From NCBI RefSeq assembly GCF_030272615.1, contig NC_081406.1, forward strand, positions 214,740,997 to 214,804,996: a DNA stretch of 64,000 bases, given 5' to 3'. The translations under genes were made by a program, and so were the position numbers. Numbering within the stretch: the first letter of the stretch is position 1; each line of letters opens with the position of its first letter. The notes below the pieces were generated by a model. The model saw only the letters and a program-made list of their open reading frames with translations, ran no database searches and was not told where the DNA came from. Origin of the DNA: Cryptomeria japonica (taxonomy: Eukaryota; Streptophyta; Pinopsida; Cupressales; Cupressaceae). This document shows, in pieces, positions 1 through 12,438 of the stretch.

Positions 1-731
1 GTGTAGATGTTAGGGTTTGTAGTGGTTGATGAGTTCTTGTATGTGTGATCTTAACTGAAAAGATCAAGTTTGTGTAATGTAACAGAGTGTGGATTTATTG
101 AAGACTGAAGTAATGCTGGAATGCATTAGCAATGAGCTATCATGGATCTAACCAAGCAGACTGTGCTATTTGCTAGATCATTCACTTGTTGATTACTCAC
201 ATCTTTGACAAGTTAGAAACCCTTAACTAGGTAGGCCCAGAAAAGCCTTTGTAAATCCTCTAACAAGGTGATTCACATTTGTGGATCTAAAATCCTCTCA
301 CAAGGTAGTCTTTAATTGGACTTATCTCCTAACAGAGATTGAGATTCCTAATAGGATCTGTTCTGGTAAAGAACATTGTATGACCTTAACCGGTTTGGTT
401 ACTATTATGCAGATAGGTATTTGTGAGTTTCATCTCACTGTGGTTTTTCCCATTTGGGTTTCCATGTCAAAATCTCTTGTGTTATGGTGATTGTGCTTCT
501 TTGGGTGAATTCCTTACTTGCTATTTTGTTTGAATTTGTGTTAATTGGTTTGTTAGTTAAATTGTTATACCAGTTTACCGCTAGACTGATAAATTGTTTG
601 AGTTCAGTAATATTTTGTATACTAATTCAGCCCCCCTCTTAGTATTCATCAACTGTATTAATAAGGTTAAATTTCTTCATTTTGGCAGAACACTGATTCA
701 GCCCCCCTCTCAGTGTTCTTGAATCCCAACA
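1..731 (+). repeat. Copia-type LTR, 3' portion; element enters from the left
   Basis: The last ~150 bases contain two C-rich blocks (around 630 and 702) of the form TTCAGCCCCCCTCT, then a terminus ending CCCAACA. The same end, in the same order, occurs at the 3' end of the complete LTR at 1574-2783, including the preceding AATAAGGT(T/C)AAATTT stretch, so the two belong to one copia family. No primer-binding site follows position 731, so this is a 3' LTR or a solo LTR. Its 5' part lies outside the window. Two short ORFs inside it look non-coding. Confidence 0.7.
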
Positions 732-1573
732 ATACATACACAAACTTAAACAATATATTCAGCTAAAGCAATCCATGTAAGAAAATGACTGAAAGATACA
801 TTTACATTTTATAACATAAAAATTTCTAAAGCCACATCCATAATAGCACATTTAAACATATAAAATAAATGTTCAATTACTAATGTAACTCCTATCGTCT
901 ATATCTCTTTTCATAGAAATTACATTTATCTCATAAGTACTCCATATATTACATCATGATTACATCATTTCCATGAAGGCATACATATACATAGATTACA
1001 TCTGATCAGATATGGTCTAAAAGGAACACACAAAAGATCCAAAGAAGGTACATAAAAGATCCAACTAGTACACTAAGATGACCAAAACCAAGAGAGCAAA
1101 CTGGAGCAAGAACAAAGCCTTTCCTTGCAAGATTGGGATGAAATACTTGATGGAAAAAGGAACAACCACCTGACCATGTGGATCCATAAGGTCCACCCCT
1201 CTATGCTCGGAGATAGACTCAAGACCCTCAAGCAAACCAAACAAGGGAAGACCAAACATGGACTAAGCACACATCCATCGGGTAAATTACAACAACATAC
1301 ACAAGGGAAAAACTCTAAAAATATGTACTCCAAATGTTTCAAATGCAAATTCAGATAACTGGTTCACACAAGGCAGGAGTGTCATCGCATAGCTTGCCAT
1401 GGGTTATCCTAGCAGGTCTCCATAGGACTCGGCCCCCATCCTGGGTCATCTTGACAACCTCTCCTGAATCCCTAGCCCCCATGCAAGACTCAAGCAAAAC
1501 TAACAAACCTTTCATGAGGACAAGGTAGTTGGTTTTTCAATTCAGGCCTTCCCACTGCATCTTGAGTCTTTAT
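732..1573. other. Unassigned spacer between two copia LTRs
   Basis: No domain, RNA gene or repeat is recognised here. ORFs of 64-91 codons at 1065-1528 overlap on both strands and show no family motif. The last five bases (TTTAT, 1569-1573) are the left flank of the copia element that starts at 1574; the matching right flank is outside the window. Confidence 0.5.
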
Positions 1574-2783
1574 TGTTGGCAATTTGGAGGAATTGATTAT
1601 GTGTTGCAATGATGTTTGTCATTGATGTCAACACTAGCTTCTTTGGTTATCTACCAGTTTTAGGTAGAGTGGTTGGACTTTGATGATGATTAGGAGATTT
1701 GTCTTAGGTATATTCTGAATGGTAGAACTGGTTTGGTTCAGTCATTCATGTTATTCAAATGTGTGTTAGATTCAGTTGGTTCAGGATTTGGTGATCCAGA
1801 AGCTATCATATGTTCTAGTAAGCCTTTCTATTACTAGTAATGGTTTTACTGGCACAGCTTCATTGAAGATCTTTTGATGGATTCGATAAGTGGTGTCGGT
1901 GCAGCTTCTAGAAGGTTTTCAGGATGCTAATGGTTATTGTGTTCATGTTCTAGTTGATTGGTGGTATTTTATTTGGTTTATGGCAACCAATTTTAGGTCT
2001 GGTCTTATTCTACTTGGTTATGGACCAGTTTATGTAATGTGTTGGTGGATGCTCCCAATGCGTTACCAGTTGGATTTATTTTTTTGGTTAATGTTGTTTC
2101 AGTCTTAGGATGACTTGGATTATCATTGGTTTGTGGGTTTATGTAATGTATTTATTGTATTATCTTTTAGGTGGCTGACCTAATTATTTAGGTCCCAGGT
2201 TGGTATAAATATGATGTAAGATCTCTTTGTAGATCATGGTATGGGATTATGGTTATGGGATTATCTGTGTGCGAATAAAGTTGTAATCATATGTAGAGGT
2301 TTTTATCAATCATAGGTGATGGAATTGGGTTTATGTAAGAGGTTTAAGACCTCCAACATTGAGCTTAAACTGGAACTGTACTCAGGTACAAGATATGCTA
2401 TTCTTGCAATTCAATCTTCATTCCAGATCGTAGTTTGATGTTTTTAGTAGTCAGTAAGAATCCTTTTGTGATGAGAAGTGTGCTCTAGGCCATTGTCCTT
2501 CCTACATGTGCAAGTCTCTTATTGTAATATTTATTCATCTGATCAGTGGATAGATATTTTGGTTCTCCAATCCCACCATGGTTTTTCCTCATTGACGTTT
2601 TCCATGTATAAATATGTGGTGTTATGGTGTTCATCTTTGTGTGTGGTTGCATTGTTACTTATTGTTATCTTCTTTTATGTTTACCAGTTGCTGATTTATT
2701 GTGTTAATAAGGTCAAATTTAATCATTCCAACAGAACATTGATTCACCCCCCCCACCCCTCTTAGTGTTCTTGGATCCCAACA
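1574..2783 (+). repeat. Copia-A 5' LTR
   Basis: It starts TGTTGGCAATTTGG and ends GGATCCCAACA, giving TG...CA termini with the short inverted repeat TGTTGG/CCAACA. It is 1,210 bp long. It carries a TATA box at 2204 and the C-rich block near its 3' end that is shared with the LTR at 1-731. A primer site follows two bases downstream. The short ORFs inside (1890-2108, 2478-2765) have no recognisable function. Confidence 0.85.
2204..2211 (+). promoter_or_regulatory. TATA box of the Copia-A LTR
   Basis: TATAAATA lies about 580 bp before the LTR end, as expected for the U3/R boundary of a copia LTR. The transcription start is inferred to lie about 30 bp downstream. Confidence 0.55.
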
Positions 2784-2785
2784 AT

Positions 2786-2797
2786 TGGTATCAGATC
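2786..2797 (+). promoter_or_regulatory. Primer-binding site (initiator Met tRNA)
   Basis: TGGTATCAGATC matches 11 of 12 bases of the standard plant copia primer site TGGTATCAGAGC. It sits two bases after the LTR end, the same spacing as in Copia-B. Confidence 0.85.
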
Positions 2798-2829
2798 TTG
2801 GTGTCTCTAAATAAGTCTAACAACTTGAG

Positions 2830-3529
2830 GAAGATCATGTATCTGAAATCTATGGAGATAAGTTTGAGGAAGGAACTTCAAGTAGCTCTTGAGGAACATG
2901 AAGTTGCAAGATGAGCTGAGATCTACAAAGGAATTCATTTTTACTCTGCAGGAGAGGTTATCATCTACACAAGCTAAATGGAAGGAACTCTATGATCAAT
3001 AAAAAAATTAGGATGATGAAGAGAATAATGTTTTAAAGGAACTATGTCAGAAGCTGAGTCAGGTAAATGGTGTCATGAAGAATGAAATGCAAGCCCTAAC
3101 CATGAAGATCTCTAAGGAGATTCAAGATCAAAAGAAGAATGAAGAAAATATTGCTAAATCTCTAACACATAGATCTGAGGAATGAATTAGGTTGGTGTAT
3201 GAGAATGATATATTGAGAACTGAATTGGTGCAATCACAAAACTATGAGAAAGTGTTGGAGAGAATGGTAACATTCCTAAGAGGTGATCTGGATGCTGCAA
3301 ATGAATACAAAGATAAGTTCAAGGTTAGTTCTTCTAAGCTTGATGAATTATTGAATAATCAAAGGGACAGTGGAGACACTAGAGGTCTTGGATTTGAGAA
3401 TGGAGAAAGCTCTGGTACTGTAAATCAAGATGACACATCCGGTCAAAAGAACAATTAGGAGAATTCATTAGACAACTGGAATCATAGGACATTGGTAAGG
3501 CAACCTAATGCACATAAATTTAATGGTAG
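2830..3529 (+). pseudogene. Copia-A gag, N-terminal coiled-coil part
   Basis: The sequence is rich in Lys, Glu, Gln and Leu and reads as a long helix or coiled coil. The longest open part is 3192-3458 (88 codons), with several stops before it. The frame continues to 3529, where an insertion interrupts it. It resumes at 40667 with zinc knuckles, identifying the whole as gag. A coiled-coil gag upstream of several knuckles is unusual for the simplest copia gags. I see no separate matrix or capsid signature. It is broken by nonsense codons and is not expected to make protein. Confidence 0.6.
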
Positions 3530-4740
3530 TGTAGTGCCCCTTCTCAATCAGACTCTTTTGTACTTATGTTTAACTTTAGTTGATTGTTCATTAGATACAT
3601 TATTGTATATTGATTCAGACTTTATGCGATGTTATTTCATGCTTTAACTGGATATGCAATGTATGCTTTCTTGCAGTATTTTAGTACTTATGATTAATGT
3701 GTTTTTTATGGATTATTGTCATGGACTGACACTTTTACGTTATATGTGTGATGTTTTATTTATATGTTGTGTGTTTGCAAGTGTATGGGATGTGAGGGGA
3801 TGATGTTCCTTCACTCACTCTGGTGAGATAGGGAACATCACGATTCTCCTTCATTGGTGTGTGTGTCATGTCTATTTATATATTTTTCTATATGCATGTA
3901 TAGTTTGTTGATGCGAGACAATATAGGTACAAGCACCGGGTAGGTACAGGGTATTGACTCCACCTAGTTTCACAGGTCTGAGCGTACCTTATTTGTCCGA
4001 TGGGAGTGGAGGAGATAGTGGTTGGACCCTAACTTGACCCACAGTCACACTCATGTGAGTGTTGTCAGTCGGTCATCTTTCCCATTTGACTAGTATGCGA
4101 GTCATGGTGCTTTAGTATTTTCATTTTGTGAGTCGTCGTATGATCATTCCTCATTTTGCATGCTTCTGATTATTTGAATAGTTATTAAATTGAGTGAATG
4201 ATGCTATTTTTGTGTTGGTGTAATTAGTTGTTTCATATGTCCTTGAGTTATTGATTTAATTAAATAGATGAAGTTGCTATAATTAAATGGTTAAATTTGC
4301 TTAATATATTGTGTTAAGTTGTAATAAAATATTGGATAAAGAAGCAAGTATATTCTTTACTATTTAACTTTCAAATGCCATGTTGAGTTAAAGTCTCATA
4401 GAAAATAGAAAATGTAAAATAAATAAAAGCTTTTCTTTTCTTACCTTTCTATTTAACTTTTGGATTTTATTTGTTGAAAGAAAAATAATTATTCATGGGA
4501 AAGGTAAATCATATTTTTCTATTTTTTAAATAGTTTTATTCTGATTGGGTGGGAAAAAATTTTCAACCTAAAAGTTTAGGTTGAAATATTTTTGGATATA
4601 TGGCCTGTGAGTTCACGGGAAGGGAAGGAATTATTTTGGAAGGCAAATTTGAAAATTCATTTGGAAGAAGGTGTTAGTCTCAAATTTTGATTTCCCTTCT
4701 ATCCTTCCTATAAAAATAAATCAACTCTATCTGCATATGA
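3530..4740 (+). repeat. Block B, left LTR-like segment
   Basis: This is non-coding DNA, T-rich with G-rich patches, starting with TGTAGTGCCCC. It contains a CTATAAAAATA stretch near 4708 that could be a TATA box. No ORF of note is present. The right limit is uncertain because the junction with the antisense relic module was not found. Confidence 0.5.
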
Positions 4741-5582
4741 AAAGATCAAGGAAATAGAACTTAAGAGTAACATATAACAAGGGTTTTAGACCTTCTACAC
4801 TTTGAACTTGTCCAAAGTTAAGGTGGGTATACCTTCTGTGAATACTTTCACACTTTAAAATTGAGATCCATAGTAAACCAGTGCTAAAAAACCTATGGAC
4901 TTCATCACCTCAATGAAACTGAAACACTAAAGGAAAAACTTGCATTCATTTTCAGTATTGATCTTCAAGAAAAGATAGAAAGAAATCCTACAATCTGATA
5001 CCAGTGCCTTATCTAGGCTACAGAGTCACCTAAATCAAATAATAATTCTCAAAATGGAACACTCATATACATCTCATCATTTTGGCTTTTATGAATCCCA
5101 TACATGCCTAACATATATATAGATCCTCTCCCATTCAACTAAAACACTTCATTAGATTCATAGCAACAAACAATAGACTTGCTGACAAAAGTATTTCATG
5201 CACATTTAATCCCTCTACTGAAGAGAAAAGCCAAAAATAACATCTACAAGATTGCCTTACAATCCATGTTCAATCGAATAACCCTAGATTATCCAAATGA
5301 AACCAACAAACTAAAGAATGCACACCAGAAGACAAAGGAATTTTAGGCCTAAAACTTTGATCTGTATATTCATATTCATTCCTAAAAATATTACATAACT
5401 CAGAGCAATCTCCTTAAAGCCAGAAAAAGGTCCTAAATATATTTTTCTAGAGTTTCTTTACAAAATTCTTGTGATCCCTTTTACACTAGTCCTGGTATCC
5501 ATTTATAACATCATGGATGCATACAAGCTTCAGACATTCTTTGAAAGGTTTGTTACAAACCGCAATACTTTCCAAAAAACAG
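4741..5582. other. Unassigned sequence downstream of the antisense relic
   Basis: This AT-rich sequence lies beyond the last stop of the minus-strand relic. Short plus-strand ORFs at 5471-5725 lie mostly opposite the relic's 3' end. A TCTGATACCA string at about 4997 resembles a reversed copia primer site, but no LTR terminus adjoins it. Probably 3' untranslated or flanking sequence of the relic module. Confidence 0.35.
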
Positions 5583-8500
5583 TTACAAGTCTTTTTCAAT
5601 ATCAACGACCTCTTCCATTTGTTGTTCTGCTGCAACCTTTTCTATCTTCTCTGGAGTATCTTGTTGTCCGATATATTTATCCTTCCACTCCTAGAACATG
5701 TCATCACTTGACCAAGCAAAACTAATAATCTTATGTTTCATCCCTTCTAGCCTTTTCCAAGTGACCCTTAACTGCCCAATTTCTGTTTCTATGAAACCAT
5801 AATGTGATTTCACCTTTTCAATCTCTTCAATTGTTTAGACAAACAAGGATGTGTCATCAGTGTTATTGATTTCATTAACCCTTTGGGACAATTTGTGGTC
5901 TAGCTCTTCTAGATATACCTTCTCCTCTTTTAATTGAATTGGACCAACAAAACCACCTGGAAACAATTCATATTTGTGATCTGAATATTATTTTCTATAC
6001 AGTTAGGCTTTTCTTTTTACATTTGCCCTTTCCTCTAAGAGTGTATTCATTACTTTTATAAACTCACTAGTGGACCTAAGATTGTCATTTTCCTCTGCAT
6101 CTACATGGGATGAGAACATAAGCTCTAACTCCTTACCTCTAGGCATCCACTTATTACGGATTGGTTCCAAGGTGGTTTCATCCTCTCTTAATTCAATCAG
6201 GATATTCAAGATCCTTTTCATAGAAATGTGTACAATAGAGGCCTTGACCGAATCAGCAAACTTCAAAATTGTGGCTTTTACTTTTTCTTCATACTTGCTT
6301 GCAAAGAAGACTTGAGATTGTTTCAACTTTTCCAACTCATGTTGGATAGTTTCAGCTGACTAGAAACCAGAAGGCATAGGAGAAGGGGGATATTCTATAA
6401 TGGGACTGTTAGGTGGAGGTCTTGCTGGAGAGGAAGCTATCAGGAGAGTAGAGGATTCACCTAGATGGTGCTGACCTGCCAACTGACTCTAAAGTCTAGC
6501 AATAATACTGTCTCTATTGGCAAATCCTTCTTTGGCCTCATTGTAAGCCTTTAAGATGGTTTCCAATTTTAACTGGAGATTAGCCTTCTCTTTTTCCTCC
6601 TTTTCTGCTACTGCCACACTGAACTTTGCAGTTTCCAAGACCGTGCTTGCAGCTTCCACCAGCCCTGTATCTTGGACTCTTCTTACAATCATGCCTCTTA
6701 AGAGACTAGAATCTGATACACCTTTATTCCTTTTATTCTCATCTTTCTTCAGTGACCACATGACTAGAGCAACATTATCCTTGCTGAAGGTCACTCCTTC
6801 CATGGGTTTTGTTTCCTTCCTTACTGCTTCAAGGACCAGAGCATCGGCTATATCCCATTCAGGGAGGATTAAAACACCAGCCTTAGACACCATCTCTCTT
6901 CCCTTCTCAGGAGTAATAGTTTTAAACTCCTCAATCATTTCTTGCTTTACCTCTTCTTCCACCTAAGTTACATCCCTGTGAGGCTGTTCACTCTTCCTTT
7001 TCTCACATCTAGCTTTGAATTGTTCCATATTTTGCTTCCACACAAATTGCATGAAAGCCCCTATTGTAACAAAATTACTGTCAGCCAGGAACTCCTCACT
7101 GGCTTGCTTAATAGTAAGGTCTAATTCTTTGCCCTTTAGCTCACCATCAGTCAAGTTCTTTATAGCACTAGGTGGCTCTTCTAGCATCCCCTCTTGGGTC
7201 TCCTCATATGTGTAGGCAATCTCCCCGAGACTCCCTAATTGTAACAACTGCTCGGCCACCACCTACTCATCTCCTGTATGGATAGGGGACTAAGATGGAG
7301 AATACAAAGGCTCATTGGTTTGCACTTCCTTTCCTACCCTTTGCCTTTTAGGGGAGTCTTGGATGTCAATGACATCTTCAATTGCTCTTTTCCCTCTTGA
7401 AGTGGAAGGCTCACCTGTCACTAGCATCATCACACTGTACTTTGATTTCTTATGCATCACATAATCACTAGGTGGGATATCCTTAGCAAAGGCAAGCTTA
7501 GCTAGGACCAATTTAACCTTGTCAGGATCATTTTGCAGTATAGCCTCCCTTTTTTCTTTCAAGGTTTACATGAGGTCTTGAAAATAAAGAACCAAGAATT
7601 TAATTTTGTCCTCAAAGGGATTGAAACCAGAGAGAGGGTCATAACTGCTATCAAATTGATGAATGAAATCAAGAGCCCTCTTATATGCAACCCACTTCTC
7701 TTTTCTCAGTTCTTGCTCATCCAAACTAAATTCATTTCTAATTAAATCTTCAGGGAACTGAAATTAGTGAGGCCTACCTTTACACACTGCCCTCTTTCTA
7801 AACATGCCATTGAAAAAATCATCAGGGTCTGCACATCTTGAAACTGTAGTTGACAACCTATATAGCTTAAAGAATTCTTCAAAATATTTCCAGCCACCTT
7901 TAGTGATTACAAAATGATGAGCAATAGTAATGGTTGGGAAAATGGTCCCTTTACCCCTATTTGTTAGCTCTGCCACTTGTACACCTCCAATCTTCCTCAA
8001 GACTTCTGCAATCCCTATCTTCAATGGGACTTGATAGGGCAATAGATAGGGAGTACCTCTGAAACCATACACTCTGAAAATGGTAGAAACAAGGTACAAA
8101 TACATATCTCCCCAATTGTGAACAATTTTAATATCCTCAGCAAACTCTTTAGGCCTGTGGAATTCCAAGAGAGCGTTAGGAATCCTAGGTTTCTCCGTGC
8201 ACAAAAGAAATCTGATCTTAGATGCAAAGCATCTATCAAACTTCAAATAGCTAGCATCCTCTCTATCCTAGGATAAAATAGTGCTCCAAAGTTGAACAGA
8301 CATCTCTTCCTTATCTTTTACCTTAACCAAATCCATTTCCTTTGCAAAATAGTCAGCACCCTTGAACAAAAACATGTGCATCAAAAGGGAATACCATCCA
8401 AACAGTTTGTCCACCTTACCATTTTTTATCCCTACTAGTCCTGCATGAATTGCATCAGTAAGGTATGGTGCATAATCAAATGTTATTACCAAAGAGGGGT

Positions 8501-9209
8501 TTAGAATTTGTGCAATCATCAGCATATAATGGGTTGGCATGTTTTTCTCAGCATATTCTCCAAAAATTTGACACAGTTCCCAATACATACTCTTAGCTCT
8601 TAGAGTAAATAGATTCAAGGAGAAAGGTTCCATTGTACTAGGGCCTACAACTATTAACCCTCCTATCTTAACAAAGAACTCTTTCAACGGGCCACTCCTA
8701 AGATGATCCCTTTGTGCATTATAGACCTAGGCTAATGACTCAAAATCAATAGGTTCTAACAGATTTGAAGCTTCACTAAGCTTAAATACATTTCTGAATT
8801 CATCATCATTTATTTCAATTAGGGTTGATCCCTTCACATTCCTGATACATGTAGCTATAGGGTCATAATTTTGTGCAATCGGGGTCAACAAATCTACATC
8901 CATGAATACACCAGGGACCACAAGCTTCCCCACATCCAATTCCCATATGCTATTTCAAGGGGCAAGGGAATGTCTCTGACCAAAACATACTTTGAACAAT
9001 CCTAAACCTGACATCCCTATTTCTGGATCCCTTAACCAATTACCTTTATCATATAAGCCATCCCCAATTCTAAGATGAGGGTTCTTTGGTACTAATTATT
9101 TAGCTTTAGCCCCGACGTTGGTTGACATAGTTAACTATTCCAAAAAATCATCAAAAATGTTTCTATCCTAGTAATTCACTTTTCCTATCAACTCCCTTCT
9201 TGGTGCCAT
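5583..9209 (-). pseudogene. Relic of a ~1,209-codon protein of unknown family
   Basis: From ATG (9209-9207) to TAA (5585-5583) a single reading phase runs without any frameshift. It is interrupted only by about 16 stops (about 9 TAG, 6 TAA, 1 TGA). The phase was checked from the spacing of stops at 9168, 9135, 8727, 8268, 7764, 7290, 6963, 6489 and 6003. The N-terminal half is hydrophobic/aromatic and looks globular (motifs such as YWELCQIFGEYAEK and GGWKYFEEFFKLYRL). A basic linker (SPKRQRVGKEVQ) follows. The C-terminal third is Glu/Lys-rich and probably coiled coil. I do not recognise a family with confidence. Its position, its orientation and the tandem array upstream parallel the antisense mobile-domain gene at 61014-62963, so it may be an accessory retrotransposon gene. 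Confidence 0.6.
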
Positions 9210-9529
9210 CTTGATAATGCAACTATATCAATTGAGACTCGCTTAGACCTCTAATGAAACAATTCACACACCATTCACCAAATTCAGACCAGAACTAGCA
9301 AGAAAAAACACAAAAACCTATTATTCACTTGAAGAAAAATTGCTCCACACCAATTGCTCTACAGTAGACTTCATTGAAATGATGACAACATTCAAGTTGA
9401 TGTGGACTCTAATACGGCAAGTCGATATTGAATTTTAGAAATTAATCCCGCATGCTTTGGCCATCACCTCAGAATTGAATTCACAAATCAAATTAAAAAA
9501 CAGACTCCAACGGATCATAAATTCTCCAA

Positions 9530-10870
9530 GTATTTCCTCTATTTTGTTGTTTTGCTATTTTGCAAATCTTAAAACTTCCACACCTTTCTTTCACAAAACA
9601 ATGACAATCGTTGGATCATGGGAACTTGCACTACTTTTATTCCGTCGGGTCTTTCTGTGTTAGTGACGAGCCCTACCTTCTTTTCACTACTTCGTGGGCC
9701 TTAAAACTTGTGCAATTTTCCTTCCCAAAGCAACGCTGGCCATTAGATCATGATCTACCTACGTGGTCTTTATCTCCCACAATGATCGTCAGTCTTACTA
9801 AGTAACCATGCATTATCTTGACAGCTAGTGGTTTTTGCCATTTCACAGAGACTAAGCTGTAGGAATCTTTGGGCCATGAAACAATGACAACTGTTGGATT
9901 GACCATGAGATGAACACCTTAACATGCTTTAGACCCTTCAAGTGGGCCCTTTATCTTACAGATCACTTGCTTTATCTCATCATCAGCTAACAAACACCAC
10001 GTGGCAGTCGGTCATTTGCTTAGGAAGTTCCATTAGGTTCCATTTTGGAACCGCCACATGTTTTACTTCACTATTCTCCATATAACTATTGATTGACCCA
10101 AGGTGGGCCCTCATTGTACCCTTTAGAGCCACACACACTTGATAGGTCACTCTTACACTCCACAGAACAAACCATCTATCTAGCCATGTCATGCCTTTGT
10201 GTCCGCTACCCGAACCTACCACTGGATTGCCAGCTAAGCGCCATCGGTCCCACCACTTGTCTTTTGCCATTTTGTGATCACTAATCTCCACTTTACTTTA
10301 GGCCATGAATCCATGACAACCATCTGATTAAATCATACTAAATCAGTCTTTAACTATATGATGTGCCTATCCTTCGGGCCCACCGGCTCCTTTCGCCATT
10401 TTCCAGAGCTTAAAACTTAGGTTACTTATCTTTGTGAAGCAGCATATCCGTTGGATCTCTGGAACTTGCTTGTCAGTTACCCTTGCTATGACCACCTCCC
10501 CTGGGCCCACCACCTTATTGCTACTTCGCGAAAGGTAGAACACATGCATCTTTTGGTTGCAAATCAATGTGAGCCATTGATCTTTTCTAAACCAATCATC
10601 CTTTAACTAAAGAAGCTGCTCACCCTTGGGACTCGCCAAGTCTTTCATTGTTTCGCAGAACTTATTTCACGTGCATCTCGAGCTTGCGAATCAACATGAG
10701 CCATTAGATTTAAAACAAGATGCAGTCCTTTTATCTGATGGTCAATCCATCTAGTCGGGCCCACCTAGCCTTTTCGCTACTTCACGAACATTAACTTGCT
10801 AGCATCTTTGCCTAGAGAAACAACGACAACCGCAAGATTAACAATGAGTTGCACAATAATTAAGGGCCTC
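9530..10870. repeat. Degenerate ~125-140-bp tandem array upstream of the antisense relic
   Basis: A recurring marker (CGCTACTTCGCGAA-like, often followed by CTTAAAACTT and then ACAATGACAACCGTTGGAT-like sequence and GGGCCCACC) appears near 9550, 9690, 9830, 10262, 10392, 10515, 10645 and 10770. Spacing is 123-140 bp where consecutive. Units are strongly diverged. ORFs of 62-102 codons on both strands here (for example 9983-10291) follow the repeats and are not credible genes. Confidence 0.65.
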
Positions 10871-10899
10871 GACAATATTAAAATAGGATAAAAGTAAAG

Positions 10900-12209
10900 G
10901 TGCACAGATTTAAAATATTAAGGGACTGGCTAGGGAAACAACTAATGGGGGGACACTTTTCACGATAGACCGACCCTTCTTTAAGTGGTAAATGTAACTC
11001 AGAAATAGAACATAAGGGTTTTTTGCAAACATAGGAAAGGTTAAAACTCAAAAACCTTAAACCCTCTTCTGACCCAAGAAAATCAGAGGCAACAAGGCCA
11101 TACTAGACACATTTTTATGCAAACTTCTAGCCAATTATGGAACAAGAATATCCAATTTTAAATAGTGATAATAGAAGGAACTAGGATTGAGAAATTTGGT
11201 TGCAAGGTTGAAGCTCTGCCACAAATTACTTCCTAGATTACTTTGCAGGTTGGATAGTCTCTTCTTTTGTTTTAATAAAAAAATTAGAATGCTTCTCCTT
11301 CTTCCTGTGTGTTTGTTTTTAAATTTTAAAATATTGTTGGAAGTTTGTTTGGGATATGGAGTAGTTTGTTATGGGATTCAATAAGATTTCATTTTAAATT
11401 TGTTTTGTTGAAAGCCTCTCCAATATCCTTTTTGGCTATATGTTATCTATTTCATGCTTAAGATTTAGTTTGTAATCATTTCCTCCATTTGTGTAGTATG
11501 GATGGAATTTATTTTTTGAGTTGTTTTCAAGTTTTGATTTGTGCAAATTTGGGGGTTATGCTTGCAAAATTTTACCAAATTTGCCCTCTTTATGTTTCCA
11601 AAGAAAATTCTTCTTGGGTGTTTTTAAAAAAAAAATGATGAATGAAGAAATTGAATTAAATATTCCCCTTTCTCTGTTCATTACCATTAATATTTTGCGG
11701 GACTTGTCATTCCCTTTGGTTTTCAGTCAATTTTGTTTTATGAAAGAAAGATTTAAAAAAAAATAGTTTTTATGCTCTTTGTTTTGTCATAGAGATTTTG
11801 CTTAAAAAATGAAATTTTACCAATAGTTATTATGTTCATGGTTTTTAGTTTTAAAAATAAAATTATAACAAAAACAAAGGTATTAATAAATTTAATTTAG
11901 TATTGGGTTGCGTGGTGGGGAGGTGGGCTCGACCCAACCACACACCCAACAGCAGCGCTACTACCACATGTATGTGGTAGCAGGCTTCATTGATACCACA
12001 TATATGTGGTAGTAGCGATGGGTCGTGGACCCCACCGTTTTTCATGTTTTCTTTTTATTTATTATTTTATTTTATTATTATTTAATAATTAAATTTTTAC
12101 TTTTATTATATATTAAAAAAATAAATAATGATATTAGTATGTTATTGTGTATTAAGAAGTATTTGAGGTTAAAAATATTACTAATATACAGTTAGTATTT
12201 TATTAATTG
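10900..12209. repeat. Block B, middle segment, with a hairpin cluster near its right end
   Basis: This is non-coding, increasingly AT-rich sequence up to the LINE target site. It includes poly-A/T runs near 11629, 11755 and 12110. No convincing gene is present; ORFs at 11187-11384 and 11521-11766 have no motifs. The left boundary is approximate. Confidence 0.4.
11958..12016. repeat. Paired palindromes (CTACCACA...TGTGGTAG)
   Basis: Two near-perfect inverted repeats stand side by side: CTACCACATGTATGTGGTAG at about 11960-11979 and ATACCACATATATGTGGTAG at about 11993-12012. They lie in a short GC-rich island just before an AT-rich stretch. A similar arrangement occurs at 43985-44182. Confidence 0.7.
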
Positions 12210-12231
12210 TTAATAGTTAATAATTATTATT
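12210..12231. repeat. LINE target-site duplication, left copy
   Basis: Identical over 22 bases to 38950-38971 and directly adjacent to the LINE's A-rich end. AT-rich target DNA is typical of L1 endonuclease sites. Confidence 0.9.
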
Positions 12232-12438
12232 GTTTTTAATTTTTTGGACCGGTAAAAGGTCGAACCCAAAGAAATTTTATTAATTAAAAAAGTAATTACA
12301 ACTCCATTTAGTGTGGGCACCAATAGGAAATAATGGAGGGAAGAAAACCTCCAGTCTCACCTAGATCCATTGGAGGATCAGAATCTAATGTTACAGTTAG
12401 CTGATAATTTAGTAGAAGATACATGAGTCCCTGGGTAA
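12232..12438 (-). other. LINE 3' end and poly-A tail
   Basis: Read on the minus strand, this ends GGGTTCGACCTTTTACCGG, TCC and then A-rich sequence, the usual end of plant L1 elements. No coding sequence is present. The chromovirus was inserted at 12438. Confidence 0.75.

Noticed and set aside
1065-1528. Overlapping ORFs on both strands
   Set aside because: No family motif, no codon-bias cue and no neighbouring element genes.
4990-5015. Reversed copia primer site (TCTGATACCA)
   Set aside because: No LTR terminus or C-rich block adjoins it, so a chance match is likely.
9983-10567. ORFs of 62-102 codons on both strands
   Set aside because: They lie within the degenerate tandem array and overlap each other; none has a motif.
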